A stretch of 50,969 nucleotides of DNA from Ruminococcus sp. (GCA_031262495.1 JAISHV010000058.1:1-50969), one strand, 5' to 3'; shown: positions 31,472 to 40,652, counted from the first letter of the stretch. Numbers and translations: made by a program. The notes: a model not told the origin generated them from the sequence alone.

Positions 31472-32693
31472 GTAAATTCTTTATCTCGTCTTTTTTCCAC
31501 ATCAACACGGCGCAGTCAAAACCTTGATTTTTAAGGTCACCGAACTGTTTTCCGAGTTTATTCTTAGCCGCTAAAAGCGTAACATTATATTTTTCCTGTA
31601 ATTCTCTCGCCGTAATCACAGCCTCATACATACCGTCGGGGTTATATAAAAGAGCCAATTTTTCTCTGTCAGAACCTTTTCGGTCTTTGCCTGACAGTAT
31701 TGAAAAAATCCGCTCAAAACCTATCGAAAAGCCGCAAGCGGGCACATCTTTCCCGGAAAACTTCCCAATCATTTTGTCATATCTGCCGCCGCCTGCGACA
31801 GTTCCGCCAAAATCCTTTGATTCTACTTCAAAAACAATACCGGTATAATACCCCTGCCCTCTGACAAGGGTGAGGTCAAACTCAATACCGTATTCATTAT
31901 CAGCGATTTTACGGCTTATGTCTATTACGTTTTTCAGGTCAGAGAGAGCCTGTTTATTCGGGGTTAAAGATTCAAGTTCGTCTATTTCAGTAAATTTTCG
32001 CCCTAAAATATCAATAAATTTTTGAATTGCAAATTCGGGTAATCCCTTTTCCGTGAGTTCTGTCTTTACGCCGTCAATACCGATTTTATCCATTTTATCG
32101 GCTGTAATACACACGCTGTCAATATCTTCGGGCAAAAATCCGCAATTTTCGATTATACTGCGCAAAACCTCGCGGTGGTTTATTCTGACAGAAAATGCAC
32201 CTATATCAAGTTTGCGCAAAGCCTCTGCCGTAACGGCGATAAGCTCAATCTCGGCGTTCACGGTAGGGTCACCTAAAATATCTATATCACACTGCATAAA
32301 CTCACGCATACGCCCTTTTTGCGGGCGTTCGGCGCGATACACCTTGTCCGCCTGAATACACTTAAAAGGCGACGGGAGTTTCCCCTGATTATTAAGATAA
32401 TACCGCGAAAGCGGCAATGTCAAATCATACCGCAATCCCAAATCAGACAGTTCCGCGCCCGTTTTTTGAGCTTCGTCCAATTTTTCACCGCGTTTTAAGA
32501 TTTTATAGATGAGTTTAAGGTTGTCGCCGCCGTCAGAACCTAAGAGGTTTTCAATCTCCTCAACAGCCGGGGTTGAAATCTTTGAGAAGCCGTTTTTGCG
32601 GTAAATATCAGTTATATTTAATAACATTTTATCGCGCAAAACACATTCATCAGGCAAGAAATCTTTCATACCGTTTACGGGTTTAATTTTCAT
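31461..32693 (-). CDS. hisS: Histidyl-tRNA synthetase
   Basis: A class II aminoacyl-tRNA synthetase that charges tRNA-His. The 410 residues include MKDFLPDEC, RYDLTLPLSRY, motif 2 VYRAERPQKGRMREFMQCDID, the HisRS signature LVRGQGYYTGIVFEV, motif 3 GFSIGFER, and a C-terminal anticodon-binding domain (about 320-410). These retained motifs distinguish it from the HisZ part of the fused gene at 26596. recG lies 47 bases upstream. No T-box leader is visible. Confidence 0.94.
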   Translation of the reverse strand: MKIKPVNGMKDFLPDECVLRDKMLLNITDIYRKNGFSKISTPAVEEIENLLGSDGGDNLKLIYKILKRGEKLDEAQKTGAELSDLGLRYDLTLPLSRYYLNNQGKLPSPFKCIQADKVYRAERPQKGRMREFMQCDIDILGDPTVNAEIELIAVTAEALRKLDIGAFSVRINHREVLRSIIENCGFLPEDIDSVCITADKMDKIGIDGVKTELTEKGLPEFAIQKFIDILGRKFTEIDELESLTPNKQALSDLKNVIDISRKIADNEYGIEFDLTLVRGQGYYTGIVFEVESKDFGGTVAGGGRYDKMIGKFSGKDVPACGFSIGFERIFSILSGKDRKGSDREKLALLYNPDGMYEAVITARELQEKYNVTLLAAKNKLGKQFGDLKNQGFDCAVLMWKKDEIKNLHED

Positions 32694-32740
32694 ATTTTCA
32701 TTTTCCTAACATTTTTGACTTTTTATGAAATTCAAGGTCA

Positions 32741-34774
32741 TTACGCCTCTATATTTTTCTTTGTGATAATTTTTTTGAGCAGCGGGAAATCCGATAAATC
32801 CTTTGACTGTGCTAATAATTCTTCTGCGAATTTATGAGTTTCGTTTGTGAGTTCGCTGTCTGTTATATCGGCGAATTTGAATTCCGGGAGACCGTGCTGG
32901 CGGCTGCCTAAAAAATCCCCTGCGCCGCGCTGTAATAAGTCATATTCGGCGATTTTGAATCCGTCTGTAGTACTCGACAGGAATTTAAGCCGCTCGCGCA
33001 CTTCGGGTGAGGGATTGCCTGTGATGAGTATACAAAAGCTTTTGTGTGCTCCCCTGCCCACACGCCCTCTTAGCTGATGAAGCTGTGACAAACCGAAACG
33101 GTCGGCATCTTCTATAAGCATTACCGTTGCGTTCGGCACATCTACACCGACTTCGACAACACTTGTCGAGGCTAAAATGTCGATTTTTAGGGATTTAAAC
33201 TGTTCCATTATTTCGTCTTTTTCATTGCCGCCCATTTTTCCGTGGAGCAGTCCTACTCTGTATTCAGGGAAATGTTTACGTAAAATTTCAGCGTATCTCA
33301 CCGCCGACATCATATCATTGTCGGAGTCAATCGCGGGGCAAACCGCAAACGCCTGTCTGCCCGCATTAAGCTCCTTTTTTATAAATCCGAAAGCCCTTTC
33401 GCGCAGGTTTTCTGTTACGGCGAAGGTCTCTATAGGTTGTCTGCCCGCCGGTAATTCATCCAAAATCGTGACATCCAAATCACCGTATATAATCAACGAA
33501 AGTGTACGCGGAATGGGTGTTGCCGACATAATGAGTTTATGGACATTCTCGCCTTTTTCGGCAAGCTTTGCGCGCTGACGCACGCCGAAACGATGTTGTT
33601 CATCGGTAATAACCAAAGCCAAATTCTTAAATTCAGTTGAATCCGATATAAGCGAATGTGTACCGACAGCGGCTGTATATTCACCCGAGGCGATTTTTTC
33701 GCGGATAAGTTTTGTTTCACGTGCTGTAGCGGCAGCAGTTAAACAACAAACATTAATGCCAAGCGGCGTTAAAATATCGGAAAGCGTTTTAAAATGCTGT
33801 TTTGCTAAAATTTCAGTCGGTGCCATCAATGCCGACTGGAAACCATTCGCGGCGGCAAAAGTAATGGCGGCGGCGGCTACTGCTGTTTTACCGGAACCGA
33901 CATCGCCTTGAAGCAGTCGGTTCATCATTCTTTCGCACCGCATATCGCCTGTGATTTCCGAGATAGCGCGCACTTGTGCTGAGGTCAGTTCAAACGGCAG
34001 TATTTCTTCAAAACGCGCCATTTCGGCAGGTTTATAAGACATTTTAATTCCGCACTGTAACTTGAATTTCGTCATTACAAGCGCAAGCTCGACTTTGAGG
34101 AGTTCATCAAATGCCAATCTGCGGCGCGCTCTCACAATATCCGCTGTATTTTCGGGGAAATGAATATCCGACAAAGCTTTCTTTATGCCGATAAATTCAT
34201 ATTTATTGAGTTTCTCTTCGGGCAAATATTCGTCCGGCAGACAAACTATAGCTTCTTTTATATTGTCAATAATCCCCTTTTGCGTAAGTCCCTCTGTTAA
34301 ACGATAAACGGGAATAATAGTTTTATCCGCATTAATACTTAAAAACTTAGGGCTGTTCATATAAATGCCGCTTCTGTCGTATTTGATTTTACCGTTAATA
34401 TAGTATTCTTCACCGACGGTTAAATCTTTAGCCGCGTAGAGGTTATTATAGAATTTAAGTGAAATCTTTCCGGTTTCGTCTTCGGCTTTTACGTCCAAAA
34501 GATTCAGCCCCTGCCGGAGTTTAACAGAGGGCGGCTTATGCGTAATCAAAACTTTAAGTGAAACATTCGTGTCGGGCAAAGCATTCTCGATACTGAAAAC
34601 AGCTGTGAAATCTACATAATCACGCGGATAATACTCCAAAAGGTCGGTGATTGTAAAAACACCGACCTTAGCATATTTTTCAGCACGCTTTTTTCCGACA
34701 CCCGGAAGTGATGTAATATCATCATCAAGAGTCAAATTTAATTTATTCTCCACAGTACACAAGTCTAACTGCAA
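32741..34774 (-). CDS. recG: ATP-dependent DNA helicase RecG
   Basis: RecG remodels stalled replication forks and Holliday junctions. The 677 residues contain an N-terminal wedge/OB domain (DVKAEDETGKISLKFYNN), Walker A GDVGSGKTAVA, DEQH box ITDEQHRFGVRQRAK, SATPIPRTL, and motif VI QLRGRVGRGAHKSFC. The start is unsure. TTG 34774 is only two bases from an inserted repeat element and has no ribosome site. An alternative GTG is at 34753, and a TTG at 34735 is preceded by GGAG 12 bases away. First of the recG-hisS unit. Confidence 0.95.
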   Translation of the reverse strand: MQLDLCTVENKLNLTLDDDITSLPGVGKKRAEKYAKVGVFTITDLLEYYPRDYVDFTAVFSIENALPDTNVSLKVLITHKPPSVKLRQGLNLLDVKAEDETGKISLKFYNNLYAAKDLTVGEEYYINGKIKYDRSGIYMNSPKFLSINADKTIIPVYRLTEGLTQKGIIDNIKEAIVCLPDEYLPEEKLNKYEFIGIKKALSDIHFPENTADIVRARRRLAFDELLKVELALVMTKFKLQCGIKMSYKPAEMARFEEILPFELTSAQVRAISEITGDMRCERMMNRLLQGDVGSGKTAVAAAAITFAAANGFQSALMAPTEILAKQHFKTLSDILTPLGINVCCLTAAATARETKLIREKIASGEYTAAVGTHSLISDSTEFKNLALVITDEQHRFGVRQRAKLAEKGENVHKLIMSATPIPRTLSLIIYGDLDVTILDELPAGRQPIETFAVTENLRERAFGFIKKELNAGRQAFAVCPAIDSDNDMMSAVRYAEILRKHFPEYRVGLLHGKMGGNEKDEIMEQFKSLKIDILASTSVVEVGVDVPNATVMLIEDADRFGLSQLHQLRGRVGRGAHKSFCILITGNPSPEVRERLKFLSSTTDGFKIAEYDLLQRGAGDFLGSRQHGLPEFKFADITDSELTNETHKFAEELLAQSKDLSDFPLLKKIITKKNIEA

Positions 34775-34776
34775 CT

Positions 34777-34920
34777 TATACTAATATGCATTTAAAAGAT
34801 TGATTGAATTTGTTCCGAAACAACGGGCGAACACAGTTCGCCCCTACCGTAGGGGCGGTCTTCGTAGCGTTGCTACACCGCCCGCACATCACTTCATTTT
34901 TTATTGCATATTAATATTAA
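34777..34920 (+). repeat. MITE-like element filling the recG-fumarase gap
   Basis: About 144 bp with terminal inverted repeats TATACTAATATGCATTTAAA (34777) and TTTATTGCATATTAATATTAA (34900), matching the element at 30681. Inside are GGGCGAACACAGTTCGCCC and GTAGGGGCGGTCTTCGTAGC...CCGCCCGCAC. Its right repeat contains the stop codon (34917-34919) of the fumarase gene and its left end is two bases from the recG start, so it replaces the whole intergenic region. Confidence 0.83.
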
Positions 34921-35474
34921 ACCGCTACCGCCGCCGAAATTTCAGGTAACCCGAAAACATCGGATCCGTTCGCATCATCGCCGACTATCAGGGGGAAATT
35001 CTCGAACGTAAGCTTTTTGATTGATTCACAGCCGAGTTCAGGGAAAGCTATTACTTCTGCGGCAGTTATACAGCTTGATGCTAACGCCCCCGCACCGCCT
35101 GTTGCGCATAAGTAAACAGCACCGTTTCGCATTATGGCTTCTCTCACGCCGACATCGCGTTCGCCTTTGCCAATCATAGCGGCAAGCCCTAAATCAAGTA
35201 GGCGCGGCGCAAACCTGTCCATTCGCCCGCTTGTTGTCGGTCCGCATGAACCGACTGCCTGTCCCGGTTTTGCCGGGGCAGGTCCGGCGTAGTAAATAAC
35301 AGCCCCTTTTATATCAAAGGGTAACGCTTCTCCGCCGTCAAGCAGCTCAAAAAGCCGCTTATGGGCAGCATCACGCGCTGTATAGACTATGCCCGATAAA
35401 TAAACCTTATCGCCGGATTTAAGCAATTTAGCTTTTTCACTTAAATCCGACGAATTCATATTGTATGTTGCCAT
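34917..35474 (-). CDS. fumB: Fumarate hydratase class I beta subunit (orphan)
   Basis: The beta part of an iron-sulfur fumarase (or L-tartrate dehydratase), which normally works with an alpha subunit that carries the cluster. The 185 residues fit the family: LSGIVYTARDAAHKRL, IYYAGPAPAKPGQAVGSCGPTTSGRMD, MIGKGERD, and YLCATGGAGALASSCI. An alpha-subunit gene usually lies directly upstream but divIVA is there instead, so alpha must be elsewhere or absent. The stop codon is inside the terminal repeat of an inserted element. The symbol follows the beta-subunit convention. Confidence 0.9.
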   Translation of the reverse strand: MATYNMNSSDLSEKAKLLKSGDKVYLSGIVYTARDAAHKRLFELLDGGEALPFDIKGAVIYYAGPAPAKPGQAVGSCGPTTSGRMDRFAPRLLDLGLAAMIGKGERDVGVREAIMRNGAVYLCATGGAGALASSCITAAEVIAFPELGCESIKKLTFENFPLIVGDDANGSDVFGLPEISAAVAV

Positions 35475-35483
35475 AAATTACTG

Positions 35484-36509
35484 TTAAAAACCGTCGTTAG
35501 CGGCAGAACCTTCTACCATCTTCGTAAGGTTCTCAAGCTCTGACAGGTCAAACCCGAATTTATTAGAGGATTTCGGCGGTTCGGGCTTTTTGGGTGCTTC
35601 TTGTTTTACTGGTTCGGGTGCTGCTTCTACTTTCGGTGCTTCTTCAACCTTCGGTGCGGGCGCGTATTCAGCCGCCGAAACAGACGGAACGATTTCAGAG
35701 AGTCTCTTCGGAGGTGCGGCGCGTCTTTGAACAGGGGCGAGACCTTCGCCTTTTGATACGACGTCATGGGTTTTATTAACAATCGTCACAGCTTCTTTAA
35801 TGCGTTCGTCACTGTCATCTGAGAAGCTGATTATAACCTCGCGGAGTTTATTTAAATTATTGCCGAGGTCAGTCATCTGTGTAGTAATAGATGCCTTAAC
35901 CGCTTCCGCCTGTGCGCGCATTTCAGCGGTTTTGTCTTCTGCTTCGGTAAGTATACGGCTTGCGCGTTCGTCGGCTTGTTTAACGATAGTTGAAGCCTTG
36001 CCGTTGGCATCGTCAACAACTTGATTTGCAAGCTTTTTAGCATCTTCATCCATTTTGCGGGCATTTTCTTTAGCCTGCGAAACTATGGAGTTAGCGGATT
36101 TCTGTGCTTCCATAAATACCTGCGAAAGGTCCATAGCGTTGCTTTCGCCGCCCGCCGCCGCCTTTTGTTTTGCGGTCGCAAGCTCATCTTCGAGTGCGGT
36201 ATTCTTGGATTTAAGAGCTAAAACTTCCGCTTCTTTTTGTTTTAATTCGTCAACGGTTGACTGGAGCTGAATTTTGAGTGAATCATTACTCGTCTGAAGC
36301 TCGGTAATCTTTGTTTTATCAGCCTTAAGGAGTTCTTCATATTTTTCGGAACCCGCAGTACCGCCTGACGCATCAAGCAATTGTTTCTTTTCGTCCAGTT
36401 CGGCTTCAAGTGTATAAATTTTGGTATTAAGTTCGTCAACATATGCCAAAACATCTTTTTTATCGAATCCGCCGAAGTTGACTGTTTTTAGGAATCCGGT
36501 CCCTTCCAT
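35484..36509 (-). CDS. divIVA: DivIVA-domain coiled-coil protein
   Basis: DivIVA-family proteins bind curved membrane at division sites and poles. The 341 residues start with the family-like GFLKTVNFGGFDKKDVLAYVDELNTKIYTLEAELDEKKQLL, then long coiled coils (residues about 25-130 and 150-245, rich in Ala, Glu, Lys and Gln), then a Pro/Glu/Ala-rich linker (EEAPKVEAAPEPVKQEAPKK) and a conserved-looking tip FGFDLSELENLTKMVEG. GGGAGG precedes ATG. It has its own promoter and a 220-base leader. Downstream by nine bases is an orphan fumarase beta gene. Confidence 0.87.
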   Translation of the reverse strand: MEGTGFLKTVNFGGFDKKDVLAYVDELNTKIYTLEAELDEKKQLLDASGGTAGSEKYEELLKADKTKITELQTSNDSLKIQLQSTVDELKQKEAEVLALKSKNTALEDELATAKQKAAAGGESNAMDLSQVFMEAQKSANSIVSQAKENARKMDEDAKKLANQVVDDANGKASTIVKQADERASRILTEAEDKTAEMRAQAEAVKASITTQMTDLGNNLNKLREVIISFSDDSDERIKEAVTIVNKTHDVVSKGEGLAPVQRRAAPPKRLSEIVPSVSAAEYAPAPKVEEAPKVEAAPEPVKQEAPKKPEPPKSSNKFGFDLSELENLTKMVEGSAANDGF

Positions 36510-36607
36510 TATAAGATACCTCCCGATAAACTTTTTTATTAGCGGTTAACATGATTGAGCTTTTTAACTATAGATCAACTTGATAAATTTCTACGGCTGT
36601 TGTCTAT

Positions 36608-36637
36608 GTTATACGAAAAATCATTTTTTTCGTATGA
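36608..36637 (-). promoter_or_regulatory. Hairpin in the divIVA leader
   Basis: ATACGAAAAA pairs with TTTTTCGTAT (about 10 bp) in the leader RNA of divIVA, 100 bases before the gene. The AU-rich stem has no T tail, so it is not a typical terminator. It could influence transcript stability or be incidental. Confidence 0.45.
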
Positions 36638-36735
36638 CAAACCTTTTAGCTGTAGAAGTCTTTCAGACCTAAACCTACATTTTCAGTTAATCATTGTTTT
36701 ATCTATTCTGAAAAACCGCAAATTACGCTACATAA

Positions 36736-36764
36736 ATTATATCATAATCTTTTAAAATTTTCAA
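36736..36764 (-). promoter_or_regulatory. Promoter of divIVA
   Basis: On the - strand TTGAAA (36759-36764), 17-base spacer, TATAAT (36736-36741), with TATGA before the -10 box. Confidence 0.83.
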
Positions 36765-36822
36765 GTTAAATTCTTATTGCATTTTTCACAAAATAACCGA
36801 GACGAATTTATTCAATATTACT

Positions 36823-36857
36823 AAAAAATGAGGAAACACAGTGTTTCTCTCATTTTT
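36823..36857 (-). terminator. Terminator of the hrcA-grpE-dnaK-dnaJ operon
   Basis: An inverted repeat AAAATGAGGAAACAC / GTGTTTCTCTCATTTT with one unpaired base ends in a T run on the - strand, directly after the dnaJ stop. Confidence 0.85.
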
Positions 36858-36862
36858 CAGTA

Positions 36863-38032
36863 TCAGTTACCCTTAAAAAACCTCTTAATTTTGTCATAAA
36901 AGCTTGTGCGCTGTTTATAGTTTTGGTCGGTAAGAGTAGATTCAAAAGCGGACAACGCTTCTTTTTGTTTTGTATTCAGTCCGGCAGGGATTTCGACAAT
37001 GACATGAACATAATGGTCGCCTCTGTCGGAACGATTCAGGCGTTTTATGCCCTTGCTTCTGAGGCGGAAAATTGTTCCGCTTTGAGTGCCCTCCGGGATT
37101 TTGTATTTTACATTGCCGTCAACTGTCGGAACAGTAAGCTCATCGCCCAAAACTGCCTGTGAATATGTTATCGGCATTTCGGTATGAATATCAAAGCCGT
37201 CGCGTTCAAAAATCGGGTCGGGGCGAACGCTTACACGTATATGCAAATCGCCGTAAGGACCGTTATTCACGCCCGCCGCACCTTTTCCGGCAATTTGAAT
37301 AGTCTGTCCGTTGTCAATACCTGCCGGAATATCCACATTAAGTGTTTTCGGTACGGTAACTCTGCCTGAGCCGTTACATTTACGGCAGGGCGAAGCGATA
37401 ATTTTACCCTTTCCGCCGCATTTCGGACACGCTGACTCAGATGAAATAACGCCGAACGGTGTCCTCTGGGTAACTTTAACAGTCCCCGTTCCTTTACAAT
37501 CAGGACAAGTTTGCGAGTTGCCGTCTGATGAACCCGAACCGTTACAGTCAGGGCAGGGTTCTGCTCTGTTATATTTAATCTGAACGCTTTTCCCGTTTAC
37601 GGCATCAAGGAAATCAATTTCCGTCTGCGCCGAAATATCTGCGCCGCGCCTTGGTGCATTGGGGTTGCGCGAACGTGATGAAGATGTAAAACCGCCGCCG
37701 AAAATATTTCCGAAAATCTCGGATATGTCGTCAAAACCGCCCATTCCTCCGAAGCCGCCCGAAAATCCGCCGCTGAAACCGCCGCCGCCGTATGACGGAT
37801 CAACTCCCGCATGACCGAATTGGTCATAACGCGACTTTTTATCGGGGTTACTGAGGACTTCGTAAGCTTCGTTGACCTCTTTCATTTTCTCCTCGGCGGT
37901 TTTATCGCCGGGATTGAGGTCGGGATGGTACTGTTTGGCAAGTTTTCGGTAACCTTTTTTTATCTCATCGTCTCCGGCACCTTTTTGCACACCGAGGACT
38001 TCATAATAATCGCGTTTATTTGCATTAGCCAT
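36863..38032 (-). CDS. dnaJ: Chaperone DnaJ
   Basis: Hsp40 stimulates DnaK's ATPase and delivers substrates. The 389 residues comprise the J domain (QYHPDLNPG with the HPD motif), a Gly/Phe-rich region (GGGGFSGGFSGGFGGMGGF), four CXXCXGXG zinc repeats (CPDCNGSG, CPDCKGTG, CPKCGGKG, CRKCNGSG), and the C-terminal substrate domain. It is the last gene of the heat-shock operon, separated from dnaK by 155 bases filled by a heptamer array. Confidence 0.98.
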   Translation of the reverse strand: MANANKRDYYEVLGVQKGAGDDEIKKGYRKLAKQYHPDLNPGDKTAEEKMKEVNEAYEVLSNPDKKSRYDQFGHAGVDPSYGGGGFSGGFSGGFGGMGGFDDISEIFGNIFGGGFTSSSRSRNPNAPRRGADISAQTEIDFLDAVNGKSVQIKYNRAEPCPDCNGSGSSDGNSQTCPDCKGTGTVKVTQRTPFGVISSESACPKCGGKGKIIASPCRKCNGSGRVTVPKTLNVDIPAGIDNGQTIQIAGKGAAGVNNGPYGDLHIRVSVRPDPIFERDGFDIHTEMPITYSQAVLGDELTVPTVDGNVKYKIPEGTQSGTIFRLRSKGIKRLNRSDRGDHYVHVIVEIPAGLNTKQKEALSAFESTLTDQNYKQRTSFYDKIKRFFKGN

Positions 38033-38048
38033 ATAAATTCACCAACAC

Positions 38049-38186
38049 AGATGTCAGAGGTCAGAGGACAGATGTCAGATTATGACTTCTGTGTTCTGAC
38101 TTCTGACCTCTGTTCTGTATTCTGTACTCTGTAATCTGATTTCTGACTTCTGTATTCTGACTTCTCACCTCTGACATCTGACCTCT
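38049..38186 (-). repeat. Heptamer tandem array in the dnaK-dnaJ gap, with an inverted arm
   Basis: On the + strand four AGANGNC-type units (AGATGTC, AGAGGTC, AGAGGAC, AGATGTC) are followed by 15 NNNNTCT units, one of them short, including GACTTCT (4), GTATTCT (2), GACCTCT (2), GTGTTCT, GTACTCT, GTAATCT, GATTTCT, CACCTCT and GACATCT. AGAGGTCAGA at 38056 can pair perfectly with TCTGACCTCT at 38102. The array ends one base before the dnaK stop and fills nearly all of the intergenic space. Confidence 0.85.
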
Positions 38187-38187
38187 G

Positions 38188-40038
38188 TTAGGCTTCTGTG
38201 TAGTCTGCGTCTACAAAACCTTCATTATTGTCGTTTCCGCCGTCTGCGGGAGGAGGAGGCACGTCATTGTCATTACCACTTTGTCCCTCCGGCTGTGCTG
38301 CCGCTCCTGCTGCTTGATATATCTTTTGTGAAACGGCGTAGAACGCATCTTGGAGTTCTTTTGTTCTGTCTTTGATTTCCTCGGTTGAGCCGCTCTCTTT
38401 GATAGCTTTGAGGGCTTCGATTTTGCCGTTTACTGTTGACTTTTCTTCTTCCGTAACCTTATCGCCGAAATCTGTCAGAGCTTTCTCGCACTGGAAAATC
38501 AGTGAGTCGGCGTTATTTTTAGCATCAACTTCTTCTTTGCGCTTTTTGTCTTCATCAGCAAAACGTGCGGCTTCATCAACGGCTTTCTGAACATCTTCTT
38601 TTGACATATTGGTAGACGATTGAATGGAGATATTCTGCGCCTTGCCAGTGCCTAAATCCTTTGCCGAAACCATAACGATACCGTTAGCATCAATGTCGAA
38701 TGTTACTTCGATTTGCGGGATACCGCGAGGTGCGGGTGCAATACCGTCAAGACGGAACATACCTAATTGTTTGTTATCTTTGGCGAATTCGCGTTCGCCT
38801 TGAAGCACGTTGACATCAACCGCCGTCTGATTATCGGCATACGTCGAGAATACCTGTGATTTCTTCGTGGGAATTGTGGTATTGCGCTCAATCATCTTTG
38901 TGCAAACGCCGCCGGCGGTTTCAATACCGAGTGATAACGGCGTAACATCCAACAGGAGCAGCCCGGTCTTTTCGCCCGAGAGTACAGCCGCCTGAACAGC
39001 CGCGCCCATCGCAACACATTCATCGGGGTTAATCCCCTTAAACGGCTCTTGCCCCATAAATGATTTTACGGCATCCTGAACAGCGGGGATTCTGGACGAA
39101 CCGCCTACCATCAGGACTTTAGCTATATCTCCGGTCTTAAGTCCGCTGTCTGAAAGTGCCTGTTTAACGGGTCCCATTGTAGATTCAACAAGGTCTGACG
39201 TAAGCTCGTTGAATTTAGCTCTCGAAAGCGTTAAATCAAGGTGTTTAGGCCCTGTTGCATCTGCTGTGATATATGGAATATTGATATTGGTGGTAGTGTT
39301 TTGCGAAAGCGCGATTTTCGCGGTTTCCGCCGCTTCTTTTACACGCTGCATAGCGAATTTATCGGTGTTGAGGTCAATGCCTTCGGAATTTTTGAATTCT
39401 GCGATCATCCAATCCATTACGCGTTTGTCAAAGTCGTCGCCGCCTAAACGGTTGTTGCCCGCTGTAGCTTTAACTTCCTGCATACCGTCGCCCATTTCAA
39501 TGATAGATACATCAAATGTACCGCCGCCGAGGTCATAAACCATAACCGTCTGGTCTGCTTCTTTATCAAGTCCGTATGATAAAGCAGCCGCCGTAGGTTC
39601 GTTAATAATACGTTTTACGGTAAGCCCTGCAATCTGCCCCGCATCTTTAGTAGCCTGACGCTGAGCGTCCGTAAAATATGCGGGTACTGTGATTACGGCT
39701 TCCGTAACCTTTTGTCCGAGATACCCTTCGGCATCTGTTTTAAGTTTTTGAAGTACCATTGCAGAGATTTCCTGCGGTGTATATTTCTTGCCGTCGATAT
39801 CTACTTTATAGTCAGAGCCCATATGACGTTTGATTGAGGAAATTGTTTTGTCGGGGTTGCTCACTGCTTGGTGCTTAGCTACCTTTCCGACAAGTCTTTC
39901 ACCGTTTTTTGCAAATCCTACTACGGAGGGAGTTGTTCTGTCACCTTCTGCGTTGGGGATTACGACAACCTCGCCGTTTTCCATCACCGATACGCATGAG
40001 TTAGTTGTTCCGAGGTCTATACCAATTACTTTAGCCAT
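38188..40038 (-). CDS. dnaK: Chaperone DnaK (Hsp70)
   Basis: From ATG 40038 ([18 protein letters not shown]) the protein has 616 residues; AGGTG precedes it by six bases, while the GTG at 40047 would overlap the ribosome site. The nucleotide-binding domain has the phosphate loops DLGTTNS and [13 protein letters not shown] and the adenosine motif [14 protein letters not shown]. The substrate-binding domain and helical lid follow, ending in an acidic tail ([17 protein letters not shown]). It is third in the operon under CIRCE control. Confidence 0.98.
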   Translation of the reverse strand: MAKVIGIDLGTTNSCVSVMENGEVVVIPNAEGDRTTPSVVGFAKNGERLVGKVAKHQAVSNPDKTISSIKRHMGSDYKVDIDGKKYTPQEISAMVLQKLKTDAEGYLGQKVTEAVITVPAYFTDAQRQATKDAGQIAGLTVKRIINEPTAAALSYGLDKEADQTVMVYDLGGGTFDVSIIEMGDGMQEVKATAGNNRLGGDDFDKRVMDWMIAEFKNSEGIDLNTDKFAMQRVKEAAETAKIALSQNTTTNINIPYITADATGPKHLDLTLSRAKFNELTSDLVESTMGPVKQALSDSGLKTGDIAKVLMVGGSSRIPAVQDAVKSFMGQEPFKGINPDECVAMGAAVQAAVLSGEKTGLLLLDVTPLSLGIETAGGVCTKMIERNTTIPTKKSQVFSTYADNQTAVDVNVLQGEREFAKDNKQLGMFRLDGIAPAPRGIPQIEVTFDIDANGIVMVSAKDLGTGKAQNISIQSSTNMSKEDVQKAVDEAARFADEDKKRKEEVDAKNNADSLIFQCEKALTDFGDKVTEEEKSTVNGKIEALKAIKESGSTEEIKDRTKELQDAFYAVSQKIYQAAGAAAQPEGQSGNDNDVPPPPADGGNDNNEGFVDADYTEA

Positions 40039-40091
40039 ATTAATCACCTTTTCCTAATTTAAATTTTAAATTTTTAAATGAATGTATTCTG

Positions 40092-40640
40092 TCACGGATT
40101 CGCGACAATAACCATCGCAAACCTCACTACCTTGTCGCCTAACATATAACCTTTCTGAACGACTTCACAGACTGTGTTGTCGCCGAAATTTTCGTCTTCT
40201 CTGAAATTAATCGCGTTGTGGAAATTCGGGTCAAAGGGTTTACCCTGTGCTTCGATTTCTTTTACGCCGATTTTCTCTAAAATGTTGTCAAACTGGTGTG
40301 CAATCATCTCAACGCCTTTTTTGAAGTTCGCGTCGGAGCACTCTGTCGCAAGTGCTCTTTGAATATTATCCGTTACAGATAAGAATTCCGTTATGTCTGA
40401 TGTGCGTGCCTGTGCTACAGCAGTAAGTCTGTCTTTTACCGAACGTTTGCGGAAATTATCGTATTCAGCGAGGGCGCGCAGGTAGTTATCATGCTCCTCG
40501 CTGACCTTTTTTTTGAGCATCTCTATTTCTCCGTTTTCTTGTTCCGTAATTTGTTCCGTAATTTCTTCCGCAATTTCTTCGGTGAATGCATCTTCTGCCG
40601 CTTCTTCTTGAAGTTCATCCAATATCTCTTCGTTTTCCAT
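40092..40640 (-). CDS. grpE: Nucleotide exchange factor GrpE
   Basis: GrpE releases ADP from DnaK. It has 182 residues, a Glu-rich N-terminal tail, a long coiled coil (EMLKKKVSEEHDNYLRALAEYDNFRKRS) and the C-terminal beta domain with PFDPNFHNAI and the signature VVQKGYMLGDKVVRFAMVIV. It lies 12 bases after hrcA in the heat-shock operon. Confidence 0.97.
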   Translation of the reverse strand: MENEEILDELQEEAAEDAFTEEIAEEITEQITEQENGEIEMLKKKVSEEHDNYLRALAEYDNFRKRSVKDRLTAVAQARTSDITEFLSVTDNIQRALATECSDANFKKGVEMIAHQFDNILEKIGVKEIEAQGKPFDPNFHNAINFREDENFGDNTVCEVVQKGYMLGDKVVRFAMVIVANP

Positions 40641-40652
40641 ATTTCCCCCGTC

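Larger units (their letters stand above)
36510..36862. other. Gap between dnaJ and divIVA: terminator, leader and promoter
   Basis: This 353-base gap holds the dnaJ terminator (36823-36857), the divIVA promoter (36736-36764) and a roughly 220-base divIVA leader with the hairpin at 36608. No gene or named RNA was recognised. Confidence 0.8.

Noticed and set aside
38049-38186. CRISPR array
   Set aside because: Units are 7 bp and directly adjacent with no spacers, and no cas gene is in the window.
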